A stretch of DNA of 64,000 bases from Candidatus Eiseniibacteriota bacterium (GCA_029262235.1 JAJCZU010000004.1:806001-870000), one strand, 5' to 3'. Shown: positions 25,149 to 35,295, counted from the stretch's first letter. Notes: generated by a model from the letters alone, not told the origin. Program-made: numbers and translations.

Positions 25149-26489
25149 TCAGGCGTCTCGAGAATCGTACTCTGATTTCACGAGGGAGCGGGAAGGTCGA
25201 AACTTCCCGCTCTTCTCGTTTGGCAGCCGGTCCACCAGCTCGATCCGGAACGACACGCCCGGTCCGAACACTTCTTCCGCGCTCTTCTCGATCCGGCGCA
25301 GGTGCGCCCCGCTCGGCTTCTCCCACGCAATCGCCCGCAGTACGATGCGGTCCGTCGCTTCCTGCGTCATCTGGTACTGGCGCATCCACGGATCTTCAGA
25401 CAGCATCGGCACGGTCAGTTCGTACGGATGCACCACGCGCCCGCCCGGCAGCGTGAAATAGTCGATCATGCGCCCCGTGACCCGGCGGATCGTGCGGTAC
25501 GGCGCGCCGCAGGCACAGCGATCTTCCCCCTGCACCACGATGTCGTCGAGCCTGTATCGCAGGAACGGCATCGTGAACGAGTGAAGGGCCGTGCCGACCG
25601 CCTCGCCCTGCTCCCCCGGAGAAGCCGGCGCGCCGTCTTCGCGCAGCACTTCCAGAATCATGTTGTCGTCAATCACATGCATGTCGCCCGTGGCGGGACA
25701 CTCGGCCGCGATCATGTTGAACTCGTGGCTGCCGTACGTCTGGCGAACGGGGGCCGCGAACCCTTCTGCAATCTGCTTTTTCATGAGCGTGGTCGCGACT
25801 TCGCCGCCGACCGAAACGAGGCGCACGGGAGGCGGAGGCGTTCCGGTCTCGATCAAGTGCTGCGCCACACGCGCGAGCGTCGAGGGAAAACCACCGATGA
25901 CGTCGGCGCGCGCGGCATGAATCTGCTCTAGAAGATCTTCCGCTTCACGCAGCGTATTGATGCGGTGAGTTCGGTAGCGCCGGAGTGCGTGCCGGGCTGA
26001 ACGCCACGTTCCCGCCGGCCCTTCCTGCTGCTCGGAAAAGAGGCCGATGACCACGAGGTTGTCGCCCGCCCGCATGCCGTGACGCCGCAGCTGGCGCGTG
26101 CGAAAAAGCGCGAGCAGGGTCTCTTCGCCCGGAGCGCGCCGAATCGTGAGCGGCTCGCCTGTCGAGCCGCTCGTTCTGTGTGAAATCAGGCCGTTCAACG
26201 AAGTGCCCGGCGGAACGAGGTCACCGGCGGCGCGCCCGGCGAGATCGGCACGCGTAACAAGCGGCAGCCGGTGCAGGTCGGCGGCACCGCGCACGTCGCG
26301 CACGTCGAGGCCGGCGCGGGCGAAATGTTCACGATAGAAGGGAATATGCCGAGCGGCGTGTTGCACGAGGGCGCGGAGTCTTCGGTCCCGAAACGCGTCG
26401 ATCTTCTCACGGGTCTTGAGACCGCCCGCGAGAAGATCGACGGTGGATCGCAGCGTTTCGGTTCGGGGCAGCAGTGCGCGCAGGCTCAT
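25149..26489 (-). CDS. PaaK/CapK-like adenylate-forming enzyme
   Basis: 446 residues, ANL-superfamily. Features: HIPFYREHF (as in phenylacetate-CoA ligases), the phosphate loop HRTSGSTGEP near residue 108, and a late ...RYRLDD...C-G-C-APY segment typical of PaaK/CapK. CapK-type relatives occur in polysaccharide clusters; PaaK activates phenylacetate. No paa genes are near, so the substrate is open. It is convergent with the cytochrome operon, with only 19 bases between the stops. Confidence 0.85.
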   Translation of the reverse strand: MSLRALLPRTETLRSTVDLLAGGLKTREKIDAFRDRRLRALVQHAARHIPFYREHFARAGLDVRDVRGAADLHRLPLVTRADLAGRAAGDLVPPGTSLNGLISHRTSGSTGEPLTIRRAPGEETLLALFRTRQLRRHGMRAGDNLVVIGLFSEQQEGPAGTWRSARHALRRYRTHRINTLREAEDLLEQIHAARADVIGGFPSTLARVAQHLIETGTPPPPVRLVSVGGEVATTLMKKQIAEGFAAPVRQTYGSHEFNMIAAECPATGDMHVIDDNMILEVLREDGAPASPGEQGEAVGTALHSFTMPFLRYRLDDIVVQGEDRCACGAPYRTIRRVTGRMIDYFTLPGGRVVHPYELTVPMLSEDPWMRQYQMTQEATDRIVLRAIAWEKPSGAHLRRIEKSAEEVFGPGVSFRIELVDRLPNEKSGKFRPSRSLVKSEYDSRDA

Positions 26490-26512
26490 GCCCCGATTGT
26501 AGCGAATCCGCG

Positions 26513-27904
26513 CTAGCGGATCAGATGCAGTTTCCGGGTTTCGGCGGTCGCCCCGTCATACTCGAGGCGATAGAGATAGACCCCGCTGGCGGCATCGCGC
26601 CCCGCATTGTCGCGCCCGTCCCAGATCGTCGTATGCGTTCCCGCGCCTTCCGTGCCGGACACGAGCTGGCGCACCACGCGGCCCGACTGGCTGTAGATCG
26701 CGAGATTGACCGCGCCGGTCGCGGGGAGCGAGTAGCGAATGCTGGTCGTGGGATTAAACGGGTTCGGCACGTTCGGCAGCAGCTGCGCCTGCGTGGTCGA
26801 AAGCGGCGCACCGTCGGCAACGGAAGTCGCCGTCTGCAGCCGGATCAGGTAGAGCCCCGTCTGCCGGTCGCTCACGATGATCGTGCCCGACGGGAGATAC
26901 GGATAGACCCCCCAGGCGCCGTCGTACACACCAGCCCCCGGCTGCGGGTGCGTATCCCAGAAGCCGAGTTCCACTTCGTTGTCGCGATCGCTGAAGTCGA
27001 CCACGCGAAGACCGTTGCCGTAGTACGCGATATACGCCGTGTCGCCCACCGTATGCACGTTATGGGCCGACGTCTCGAATCCGCCCACTTTGTAGCGCGA
27101 CGTCTGATAGATGTTCTGGTAGTCGGTGACGTTCCAGCAGCGAACCGCTCCGTTCGGCTGCTCGTCGGCCGTCACGAACGAGTCATGGCCCTTGAGCGGC
27201 GCGATGTGATGGCTCGACCTCCCGTAGTTGAACGTCGCGAGGTTCACGATGCTCGCCGGATTCGACGTATCGAGAATGCGAAACTCCTGCGCGTTGATGC
27301 ACGCGACGTACGCCGTATCGTTCTCGACCCAGAGATCGTGAATGTACTGCGTGTTCCACGTCCCCACCTGAACCGGAGCGATCGGATTGCTGAGGTCCAC
27401 CATGCGAAACCCCTGGTTCGCGTTCGTGCCGCAGAGATACGCCATTGAAGAGGTGGTGTCGATGTAGATGTTGTGCGCGGTGGAGAAGTTGCTGCCGAGC
27501 CAGTTCGTGACCACGAACGGCGCTTCGGGATCCGACATGTCGATGATCTGCATCCCGTGGCCGGTGCCTTCGCTCACGACGTAGGCGTAATGGCCCAGCG
27601 TCTTCACGTCGTGCCACCCCGACCCGACGAGTCCCGGGAGGAACGATACGAACGCCGGGTTCAGCGGATCCGTCACGTTATAGAAGATCGTTCCCGTGTT
27701 GTACGTCACGAGCGCGTATTCGTTTCCGTTCGGCGCCACGTATCCCCAGCAGTCCTGATACCCGTTCGGGTTCGACGGGTAGTCGTTCACGTTGGCGAGA
27801 AGGACCGTATTGCAGTGCACGGAATCCTCCGCGGCGAACGCGGTTCCGCAAAGCAGGGTGCAGAGCAGCGTGCAGAGCACGCCGACGATCATACCAGGAC
27901 GCAT
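26513..27904 (-). CDS. Choice-of-anchor-B family secreted protein 1
   Basis: 463 residues from the ATG at 27904 (AAGGAG eight bases upstream; an earlier ATG lacks SD). Signal peptide to about residue 24, then LVIVD-type beta-propeller repeats (recurring ...DVSNPxxP..., e.g. NVTDPLNPAFV, DLSNPIAPVQV, DTSNPASIVNL) and a C-terminal FlgD-like/type-A sorting domain (FNPTTSIRYSLP, SGRVVRQL, GVYLYRLE) ending RKLHLIR. Function unknown; such proteins sit at the cell surface. First of three tandem paralogues. Confidence 0.87.
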   Translation of the reverse strand: MRPGMIVGVLCTLLCTLLCGTAFAAEDSVHCNTVLLANVNDYPSNPNGYQDCWGYVAPNGNEYALVTYNTGTIFYNVTDPLNPAFVSFLPGLVGSGWHDVKTLGHYAYVVSEGTGHGMQIIDMSDPEAPFVVTNWLGSNFSTAHNIYIDTTSSMAYLCGTNANQGFRMVDLSNPIAPVQVGTWNTQYIHDLWVENDTAYVACINAQEFRILDTSNPASIVNLATFNYGRSSHHIAPLKGHDSFVTADEQPNGAVRCWNVTDYQNIYQTSRYKVGGFETSAHNVHTVGDTAYIAYYGNGLRVVDFSDRDNEVELGFWDTHPQPGAGVYDGAWGVYPYLPSGTIIVSDRQTGLYLIRLQTATSVADGAPLSTTQAQLLPNVPNPFNPTTSIRYSLPATGAVNLAIYSQSGRVVRQLVSGTEGAGTHTTIWDGRDNAGRDAASGVYLYRLEYDGATAETRKLHLIR

Positions 27905-27945
27905 GCGATTGTCTCCTTTGTTCAAACTCCGATCCGCCGGGCGGA

Positions 27946-29307
27946 TCAGCGGATCAGATTCAGTTTTCGTGTACGAATTTCATTGCCGGCGTGCAGCGAA
28001 TAAAAGTACGTGCCGCTCGCGACTTCGCGCCCGTTCGCGTCCGTGCCGTCCCAGACGGCCGTGTGCTCGCCGGATGATTCATGCCCCTGCGCGAGCTGGC
28101 GCACGAGGCGGCCCGACAGATCGAAGACGGCCAGATCGACGAACGCCGGCTCTTCGAGCGCGAAGCGAATGCGCGTCGTGGGGTTGAACGGATTCGGTTC
28201 GTTCGGCATCAGCCTCGTCTGAAACGCGACAGGAAGGTCGCCCGACTCGACGCCCGTCGCCGTCGCCGGATCCCAGCGCACGAGGAACAACCCCTTCTGC
28301 ATGTCCGAAAGCACGATCGTACCCGACGAAAGGAACGGGTAAACGCCCCAGTTGCCGGTGTACGTACCCGGGACATCGCCGAGCGGCGACGTGTCGTACC
28401 ACGCGGTCAGAAACGAGTTCGGCGGGTCGGTCATGTCGATGATCCGCAGACCCTCCGTGTAGTAGGACACGTAGCAGATGCTGTCTTTCATGATCGCGTT
28501 GTGCGCGGAGGTGAGGCCGGCCTTCTTGTACTGGTCGACCTGCACGATGTTCTGGAAGTCGGAGATGTCCCAGACGCGCACCGGGCCCCGCACGGCTTCG
28601 TCGCTCGTGACCAGGTAGTCGTGGTTCGGGTGAACCCAGGCGTTGTGATTCGCCGCGCTCGCGTACGTATGCGTGGCGAGCACGGAAACGCTCGCCGGAT
28701 TCGAGACATCGAGAATGTGAAAGCCGCCGAAACTGATCGTGGACGCGTACGCGGTGTCATTCTCGACGTAGAGATCGTGCACGTAGTGTGTGCCCCATGC
28801 GCCGAGGAACGACGGGCTCGTCGGCGTCGAGATATCGAGAATGACCATGCCCGACCCTGTGCCGACGGCGTAGAGCCGCGCGGCCGCCACGTCGACGAAG
28901 AGATTGTGCGAGTTCCCCACCGTGGCGTTGTACGTCGCGACGAGAACCGGATTGTCCGGGCTTGAAACGTCGATGATCTGAATCCCGCCGCCCCCCTCGG
29001 TGCCGACGTAGATGTAATCCTGATACGACTTGATGTCGCGCCAGCCGTTATTGGGGCCGTTGATGAACTTGACCAGAACCGGATTGGCGGGGTCGGTCAC
29101 GCGATAGAATGAAGTGCCCGTAAAATGGCCGATGACAGCGTATTCATCGCCGTTCTTCTCGTAGCCCCATACGTCGGAGTAGCTCTCGGCGTAATCCATC
29201 GTGACGGAAAGCAGTGTCACGTCGCAGACCAGGCTGTCCGAGGCCTGCGTGGCGGCGGGCAGTGTAAGCATCACAGCGAACATCGTCGCGATAACCAGGG
29301 GTTTCAT
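27946..29307 (-). CDS. Choice-of-anchor-B family secreted protein 2
   Basis: 453 residues with a signal peptide (1-22), LVIVD propeller blades (RVTDPANPVLV, DVSSPDNPVLV, DISTPTSPSFL, DVSNPASVSVL) and a sorting-type C-terminal domain (FNPTTRIRFALE, SGRLVRQLAQG, GTYFYSL) ending RKLNLIR. It is 41 bases upstream of paralogue 1 and may be cotranscribed. A perfect TATAAT -10 box lies about 72 bases upstream of the start. Confidence 0.87.
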   Translation of the reverse strand: MKPLVIATMFAVMLTLPAATQASDSLVCDVTLLSVTMDYAESYSDVWGYEKNGDEYAVIGHFTGTSFYRVTDPANPVLVKFINGPNNGWRDIKSYQDYIYVGTEGGGGIQIIDVSSPDNPVLVATYNATVGNSHNLFVDVAAARLYAVGTGSGMVILDISTPTSPSFLGAWGTHYVHDLYVENDTAYASTISFGGFHILDVSNPASVSVLATHTYASAANHNAWVHPNHDYLVTSDEAVRGPVRVWDISDFQNIVQVDQYKKAGLTSAHNAIMKDSICYVSYYTEGLRIIDMTDPPNSFLTAWYDTSPLGDVPGTYTGNWGVYPFLSSGTIVLSDMQKGLFLVRWDPATATGVESGDLPVAFQTRLMPNEPNPFNPTTRIRFALEEPAFVDLAVFDLSGRLVRQLAQGHESSGEHTAVWDGTDANGREVASGTYFYSLHAGNEIRTRKLNLIR

Positions 29308-29378
29308 AGATCCTCCAGGTAGAAATTCATTCCGTTTCGGGATTCGTTCGGCGGGGAGTGCGGGATGCGTACCTCACT

Positions 29379-29384
29379 ATTATA
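29379..29384 (-). promoter_or_regulatory. Candidate -10 box for the choice-of-anchor-B pair
   Basis: A perfect TATAAT on the minus strand, about 72 bases before the start at 29307. No good -35 box is seen at 16-18 bases spacing, so this is only a candidate. Confidence 0.35.
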
Positions 29385-29460
29385 GCAAGGAACTCCTCTA
29401 CCTGAGCTAGACGTGTTGAAATCTCGAATGGACGCAAAAAACTGTGCTCCTGCGATAGAA

Positions 29461-29488
29461 AGCCCCGATTCCATGCGGAACCGGGGCT
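29461..29488 (-). terminator. Hairpin terminator after choice-of-anchor-B protein 3
   Basis: AGCCCCG pairs with CGGGGCT and TTCC with GGAA across a short loop (perfect outer seven-base stem), read on the minus strand and followed by TTTCT. It lies about 37 bases after the stop at 29525. The U-run is short, so efficiency is uncertain. Confidence 0.55.
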
Positions 29489-29524
29489 CTGGTCGAAAAA
29501 AGAGAGCGAGAGCCGCCGGCGAAT

Positions 29525-31912
29525 CTAGCGAATCAGGACCATCTTGCGTTCCTGCTTCGTCTTGCCCGACGTCAGCTTGTAGAAATAAATGCCGCTCGCG
29601 ACTTCGTGATCCGAGTCGCTCCGGCCGTTCCACGTGACCGTGTGCGAACCTTCGTCCATGCGGCCCTGCTCGAGCGTGCGTACGCGGCGCCCGGCGAGGT
29701 CGAATACGGCGAGTTCCACGTCGCCCGCGGTCGGCAGGCTGAAACGAATGCTCGTTGTCGGGTTGAACGGGTTCGGGCTGTTCTGCTCGAGCACGATGCG
29801 CGTCGGCGCCGCATCGTCGCCCGTCGCGACGTCGGTCGACACCGTCACGTCGCCGCGGATGCCGAAGTCGTCGATGCCGGCTTCCACGATCGAGCCGGCG
29901 CCGTCATCGCGCGCCACGAAGCGCATCTTGATGCCGTTCGACGGCGCGACGAAGTCCGCGATCAGGAAACGGATCTCTTTCCATGAGTAGTCGCTTGCGA
30001 GCGTGTTTTCGACTTCGGTCCAGGTCTGGCCGCTGTCGTTCGAGATCGAAACGACCCACGGGTCGGTGCTCGGCGCGCCGCCCGCATCGTTCACGAACCA
30101 GCGGTAGTAGATGATTTCGGGATTTGTGAGCCCCGTGACATCGTAGACACCCGTATAGAGCGAGGTCTTGCCGCCGTCGACGTCGTTGTCGCCCAGTCCG
30201 CCGTTGACGGGTGTCTGTCCCGTGATATAGCACTGGGCGTTCGTTTCCGAGTGATCGTCTTCCGGCTGCGCCGCCGTACCGCGCGGGTTCACCTTTTCCC
30301 ATATGCCGGTCGTGGCGTTGTCGGTGGCCTCGTCGTCCACCGTGAACGGCGCCGGGTCGCCCATGTCGAGCGCCAGGAACCACGCGTTCAGGCTGAAGTC
30401 GAGCGTTTCGGGAACGCCGGCCGTCACGTTGACCTGCACGGTGTCCGGATCGAAACCGAACGCCGTAACCGCAACGGTCCACGTTCCGCCGGGGACGGCC
30501 GTGAGCGCGTAGTCGCCGGCCGCGTCGGTCAGATCTTCACGCGGCTGTCCGATAATCTCCACCTTCGCGCTGGCGATGGCCGTGTCCGGGCCGGCCGATG
30601 TCACGGTGCCCGAGATCGTCGAGGTCGGCGCCGGAACGAGCACGAAGTCCTGCGTTACGGTCGAACCGGAAACGATGGCGACGGACGCGGTATCCGAAAG
30701 GAAACCGAAGCCGCGCGCGATGACGGATTTTACGCCTGTACCGGCCTGCACGGCGTAGTTGCCGCCGGCGTCGGTCGAGTCGTTCAAGCCTTCGCCGTCG
30801 AGAATGACGCGGCCCGGGACCGGGGCGCCCGACGTGTCGGTGACCGTGCCGGCGATTTCGCCCGCGCCCGGTTCAACGCGCCAGAGATAAAGGCCCGTTG
30901 CGAAGTCGCTGCCGATGATCGTGCCGGACGGAAGGAACGGATACGCGCCCCAGAGTCCGTCGTAGAGGCCGCCGCCCGCCCACGTGTCCCAGTATCCGAT
31001 TTCGGTCGGGGCGAGCGGGTTCGTGAAGTCGACGACGCGCAGGCCTTCCGTATAGTACGAAGCGTACATCGTGTCGTTCTTGACGAAGACGTTGTGCACC
31101 GAGATGCCGGCGCCGGTTCCTACGCGGTAATCGGAAACCTGCGAGATGCTCGCGAGGTTCGAAATGTCCCACGTGCGAACCCACCCGCTGGCCTGCTCGT
31201 CCGCGGAAAGCATGTAACCCGGCGTGTTGTCGAGAAGCCAGGTCGCGTGGCTCGACTGCCCGTACGACTGCGTGGCGAGATTGACAACGCTCGCGGGATT
31301 CGAAACGTCGAGAATGCGGAATTCGTTATTGCTGATGCAGCCGGCGTACGCCGTGTCGTTCCGGACGTACACATCGTGAATGTAGCGCGTTTCCCACGAA
31401 CCGATTTCCGTCGGATTCACGGGATCGGTGCCGATGTCGAGAATGCGCATCCCGCCCGTCGCCAGGTTCGACCCCACGATGTACGCGCGGTCGGTCGCTT
31501 CTTCGATGTAGATGTTGTGCGCCGTGCTGAACCCGATGTACGTGTTCACGAGGGTCGGGTTGTCGGGGTCGGAGAGGTCCACGATCTGCAGTCCGCCCCC
31601 GGCACCTTCCGTAACGATGTAGCAGTAGGTGCCGTTCGTCTTCATGTCGCGCCACGTCGACCCGACACCGGAAATGTCGCCGACGAGCACCGGGTTGTTC
31701 GGATCGGTCACGCGATAGAAGAGCGTGCCCGTGTTGTAGCCGATGATGGCGTACTCTTCGCCGCCCGCGGCGTACCCCCAGCAGTCATTGTATGCGGGCT
31801 TGCCCTCATCGGCGTTCGCGAGCAGGATGACGTTCGAATAGTTCTGAGCGAGCGCGCTGCCCGCCGATGCAAGGAACAGGGCGCAAACCGCCGCTGGTAT
31901 CAATCGCTTCAC
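29525..31912 (-). CDS. Choice-of-anchor-B family secreted protein 3, with carboxypeptidase-regulatory-like domains
   Basis: 795 residues. GTG at 31912 is preceded by GGAGGG at six bases; an upstream in-frame GTG lacks this. Signal peptide (1-21, ALA), an LVIVD propeller (to about 340), then two carboxypeptidase-regulatory-like Ig domains (AGTVTDTSGAPVPG and SGTVTSAGPDTAIASA), a jelly-roll-like segment with Asp/Asn-rich strands (about 530-700) and a FlgD-like sorting domain ending RKMVLIR. The extra modules suggest a longer surface stalk than in the two paralogues. Ligand unknown. Confidence 0.87.
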   Translation of the reverse strand: MKRLIPAAVCALFLASAGSALAQNYSNVILLANADEGKPAYNDCWGYAAGGEEYAIIGYNTGTLFYRVTDPNNPVLVGDISGVGSTWRDMKTNGTYCYIVTEGAGGGLQIVDLSDPDNPTLVNTYIGFSTAHNIYIEEATDRAYIVGSNLATGGMRILDIGTDPVNPTEIGSWETRYIHDVYVRNDTAYAGCISNNEFRILDVSNPASVVNLATQSYGQSSHATWLLDNTPGYMLSADEQASGWVRTWDISNLASISQVSDYRVGTGAGISVHNVFVKNDTMYASYYTEGLRVVDFTNPLAPTEIGYWDTWAGGGLYDGLWGAYPFLPSGTIIGSDFATGLYLWRVEPGAGEIAGTVTDTSGAPVPGRVILDGEGLNDSTDAGGNYAVQAGTGVKSVIARGFGFLSDTASVAIVSGSTVTQDFVLVPAPTSTISGTVTSAGPDTAIASAKVEIIGQPREDLTDAAGDYALTAVPGGTWTVAVTAFGFDPDTVQVNVTAGVPETLDFSLNAWFLALDMGDPAPFTVDDEATDNATTGIWEKVNPRGTAAQPEDDHSETNAQCYITGQTPVNGGLGDNDVDGGKTSLYTGVYDVTGLTNPEIIYYRWFVNDAGGAPSTDPWVVSISNDSGQTWTEVENTLASDYSWKEIRFLIADFVAPSNGIKMRFVARDDGAGSIVEAGIDDFGIRGDVTVSTDVATGDDAAPTRIVLEQNSPNPFNPTTSIRFSLPTAGDVELAVFDLAGRRVRTLEQGRMDEGSHTVTWNGRSDSDHEVASGIYFYKLTSGKTKQERKMVLIR

Positions 31913-32027
31913 GTGGTACCCTCCAAAACAGGTCACAGGACGTTGTTGTATTTTTCTAACCGGGAGATGGGCCGTGGGAGTTGCGGCTGTGCAACAGATT
32001 GTAACACAAGCGTTTGGTGTCGCCTAG

Positions 32028-34016
32028 ATGGAATCTTCCAGGCAAACTCATGATGGCGTCAGAAAGGGCGGATTCGGGGCCCTGGCGCTCGTTTCCTTCG
32101 CTCTGGCCCTGCTCGTACGAATCGTCTATCTCGTTCAAATTCAAGGGACTCCGGCGACGGAGCTGCTTCTGATCGATGCCGAGACCTATCACCGCTTCGC
32201 CGGAATGATTCTCGCGGGGACCTTCCGGGGCGAAGAAGTCTACTCGATGAATCTCCTCTACCCGTACTTTCTGGCCGGAATCTACGCTCTAGCCGGGCTG
32301 AAACCCGTCGCCGCGCTCGGCGCTCAGGTGCTGCTCGGCGCCGCCACCGTTTCCGTGCTCGCCGTGGCATCCGCGCGCACATGGGGAACGGCCGTCGGCT
32401 GGGTGGCGGGCGTGATTGCGGCGCTCTACGCGCCGGACGTCTTCTATGCCGGCGCGCTGCTCACGCCTGTTGTCATTCAGCTCACGCTTGCGCTCACTCT
32501 GCTCTTCACGCTGCGCGCGCTCGATCGCCCGACGCGCGCGAACCTGCTGCTCACCGGACTCTTCGTCGCGCTCGCGGCGCTCGGGCGCGGGAACGCGGTG
32601 CTTTATCTCGTGTTTCTCCCCGTGCTGTTCGCGTGGCGGTTCGGCCTGCGCGGTGCGCGCCATGCGATCCTGCCCGCACTCGTGGTCGTGCTGGCGCTCG
32701 GCGGCGTCACGCTCCGCAACTGGCTCGTCGAAGGGGAGCTCGTGCCCGTTTCGGCGAACTACGCGGCGTTCTACATCGGCCATCATGAGCAGGCGAACGG
32801 GCTCTACACGCTGCCGCCGTTTCTCGCGAGCGCGAGTTTCGAAAGCGAAGTCTGGGGCACACGCGACGCGGTCGCGGAAAAGCTCGGGCGCCCGGTGACG
32901 CTCGGCGAGAGCGCCGCCTACCTGTTCGACGAGGGACTCCGTTTCGCGCGCGAGAATCCGCGTGCGGACCTGGCGCTGCTGGCGCGCAAGTTCTTCTACT
33001 TCTGGAACCGGATCGAGAGCCCCACGAATCTGAACTTCTATTTCGCGAGCGACTATGCCGGCATTCTGCGGGTGCTTCCGTTTCACATGGGGCTCATCGC
33101 GCCGCTTGCACTCGCCGGCCTGTTTCTGACGCCGCTACGCGCGCGGCACGGCCCGTTTCTCGCGATGGGACTCGTTCCGCTCGTCACGTGCCTGCTCTTT
33201 TTCGTTTCGGCGGAATATCGCCTGCCGGTCGCGCTTTTCACGATTCCGTTCGGCGCGGTCGCCCTGGTAACCGCCGGCTCGCTCGTGCGCGGTGCCCGTG
33301 TTGCGCGCGCCCGCATCGGCATGGCGCTCGTCGTTTTCGCCCTGTCCGCGTGGTTCACGAACCGGACCGATCGTCTTCTCGAGGCGCAGACCTGGAAGCG
33401 GGTCGATTACCTGAACTTCGGTACTCTCTATCTGAATCGCGGGAACCTTGACGAGGCGGAAGAAATGTTTCATCGCTCGCTCGCGATCGACCCGCAGTTT
33501 GCGCCGGCGTACGAGTCGCTCTCGCATCTGGCCCGGCAGCGCGGCAACGACCAGGAAGCGGCGCGCTGGATCACCAAGGCGCGCGAATTCGGCGCCGCCG
33601 GGCAGTACGACCGTGGCCGCGCTCAGTACGACGACATCACCGAGGCCTTGATCGCGGCGGCGGCGATTTACAACGAGGGGCGGTTCGAGGACGCGCTCGT
33701 CGAGTTCCAGAAGCTGCGCACGTGGGCGATGGCGACCGAGCGCGCGGATCTCGTCTCGACGATCAGCAACAACGTCGGGCTCTGTCTTTACAAGCTGGGG
33801 CGCTACGCGAACGCCGAAGATGAATTCAGAATGATTATGGATCGCGACCCTTACTATAAGAAGGCTCACTATAATATGGGGCGCGTCTTCGAGGCTACGG
33901 ATCGCAGGAGTGCCGCGATGGCGGCTTACGGGGCGGCTCTGGCGCTCGATCCCGGATACACGATGGCGGAGGAAGCGCTCGGGCGACTGCGCGCGGAAGA
34001 AGTGGAAAAGCAGTGA
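32028..34016 (+). CDS. GT39-like membrane glycosyltransferase with C-terminal TPRs
   Basis: 662 residues. The first 430 contain about 11 membrane spans with the GT-C layout of dolichyl-/undecaprenyl-phosphate mannosyltransferases: an acidic first loop (LLLIDAETYHRFA, near 45) is the expected catalytic position, and a second loop NFYFASDYAG follows at about 330. From about 455 on come TPR repeats (YLNFGTLYLNRGNLDEAEEMF and later blocks). Such hybrids are usually annotated as ArnT-family or tetratricopeptide proteins and probably transfer sugar from a lipid carrier outside the membrane. No SD precedes the ATG. Confidence 0.8.
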   Translation: MESSRQTHDGVRKGGFGALALVSFALALLVRIVYLVQIQGTPATELLLIDAETYHRFAGMILAGTFRGEEVYSMNLLYPYFLAGIYALAGLKPVAALGAQVLLGAATVSVLAVASARTWGTAVGWVAGVIAALYAPDVFYAGALLTPVVIQLTLALTLLFTLRALDRPTRANLLLTGLFVALAALGRGNAVLYLVFLPVLFAWRFGLRGARHAILPALVVVLALGGVTLRNWLVEGELVPVSANYAAFYIGHHEQANGLYTLPPFLASASFESEVWGTRDAVAEKLGRPVTLGESAAYLFDEGLRFARENPRADLALLARKFFYFWNRIESPTNLNFYFASDYAGILRVLPFHMGLIAPLALAGLFLTPLRARHGPFLAMGLVPLVTCLLFFVSAEYRLPVALFTIPFGAVALVTAGSLVRGARVARARIGMALVVFALSAWFTNRTDRLLEAQTWKRVDYLNFGTLYLNRGNLDEAEEMFHRSLAIDPQFAPAYESLSHLARQRGNDQEAARWITKAREFGAAGQYDRGRAQYDDITEALIAAAAIYNEGRFEDALVEFQKLRTWAMATERADLVSTISNNVGLCLYKLGRYANAEDEFRMIMDRDPYYKKAHYNMGRVFEATDRRSAAMAAYGAALALDPGYTMAEEALGRLRAEEVEKQ

Positions 34017-34029
34017 GCGGCGGAATGGC

Positions 34030-35109
34030 CTAGGGCGCCTGCTCCGGCGCGTTTCTGGCGTCCGGCGTCTCCTTCAGATAGAGATCGCGCTGCGGGAACG
34101 GGATTTCGATCCCCTCTTTCTGGAATGCCTTGAAGATCGCGCAGTGCAGCTGATGGACCGTAACGCCTTTGTCCACCGGATGGTTGATCCATCCGAGCAG
34201 TTCGAAATCGAGGCTCGAATCTCCGAACGCGCGGAAACGAACGCGTGCTTCGGGCTGTTTCGCGAGCTTCTCCTCGGCGTTGGCCACGCGCATCAGGATA
34301 TCCTGCACCTTGTCGATGTCCGAGCTGTACGAAACCCCGACCGGTACGCGGATCCGCGTCTTCACGTGCCGTCCGCCCGCTTCGTTGCTGATCTTCGAGC
34401 TTCCCATGACCGCGTTCGGGATCGTGACCTCGACATCGTCGCGCGTCAGGATGCGTGTGCTCCTGAGGCCGATGTCCGTCACCTGGCCGCGTTCCCCCGT
34501 GTCCAGCAGGATGTAGTCGCCGATCTTGTACGGCGCGTCGGCGATGATGAAAATGCCTGAGAAGATATTCGACAGGGAATCGCGCGCCGCAAACCCGATC
34601 GCGATCCCGAGAATCCCGGCCGACGCGAGCCACGCCGTGATATCCACGTTCCATGCGACAAGGATCATGTAGCTCGACGCCGCGATGATCAGCATCATGT
34701 TCAGGTTTTCGAAGAGAGGCAGTGTACGGAGCTGGACGAGTCCGGTCTGGTGCCCGCGGTTCGCGAGGAATCGCAGGATCACGCGCGACATGCGCGCCAG
34801 CGCGAATCCCCAGATCAGGACGGAAATCGTAAACGCAATCGTACGAACGGTTTCGATCGCGCTGTCCTGCATGCCCAGCGGCTCAAGGGCATAGCTGACC
34901 CCGAACAGGATGCACGACCAGAAGACCGGCCCCTGCACGATGGCCCCGATCTGGTCGTCGAGGTCCGTGTCGGTGTGGGCCGCCAGCGCGCAGACACGCT
35001 TGATGATCCAGGCCGAAAGGAACGCCGCGACGACCGAAAGCCCGATGATGGCTCCCGAGCGAATCCAGATGTTCGGAATGTAGTCTGCCAGTAGTTCGTT
35101 CAGTCCCAT
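34030..35109 (-). CDS. MscS-family mechanosensitive channel
   Basis: 359 residues. Spans near 17-40, 55-75, 88-110 and the pore helix near 130-165, followed by the MscS beta-domain: GFAARDSLSNIFSGIFI, PYKIGDYI, GQVTDIGLRSTRI and TIPNAVMG are family hallmarks. C-terminal alpha/beta part to about 345. Releases solutes during hypo-osmotic shock. Monocistronic and convergent with the GT39-like gene. Confidence 0.93.
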   Translation of the reverse strand: MGLNELLADYIPNIWIRSGAIIGLSVVAAFLSAWIIKRVCALAAHTDTDLDDQIGAIVQGPVFWSCILFGVSYALEPLGMQDSAIETVRTIAFTISVLIWGFALARMSRVILRFLANRGHQTGLVQLRTLPLFENLNMMLIIAASSYMILVAWNVDITAWLASAGILGIAIGFAARDSLSNIFSGIFIIADAPYKIGDYILLDTGERGQVTDIGLRSTRILTRDDVEVTIPNAVMGSSKISNEAGGRHVKTRIRVPVGVSYSSDIDKVQDILMRVANAEEKLAKQPEARVRFRAFGDSSLDFELLGWINHPVDKGVTVHQLHCAIFKAFQKEGIEIPFPQRDLYLKETPDARNAPEQAP

Positions 35110-35295
35110 AGCGGATTAACGTACAGGATCGTCCGTGCTGATGCAAACCGGTCGGTGCGCCGGAGGGCGCGCCCGTCAACGCGCGTCGAACGAAGTGCGT
35201 ACGGTGCGGGAACCCTGATGCGCGTGACATTCCGAGCCACCGGCAGTATTCTGAGGGCGGGAATCCACCCACCCTATAATTCTGGAGGATAATCG

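Noticed and set aside
35275-35280. TATAAT just before the PA2779-like gene
   Set aside because: Transcription from here would begin at or after the Shine-Dalgarno, leaving no usable leader; a chance match is likely.
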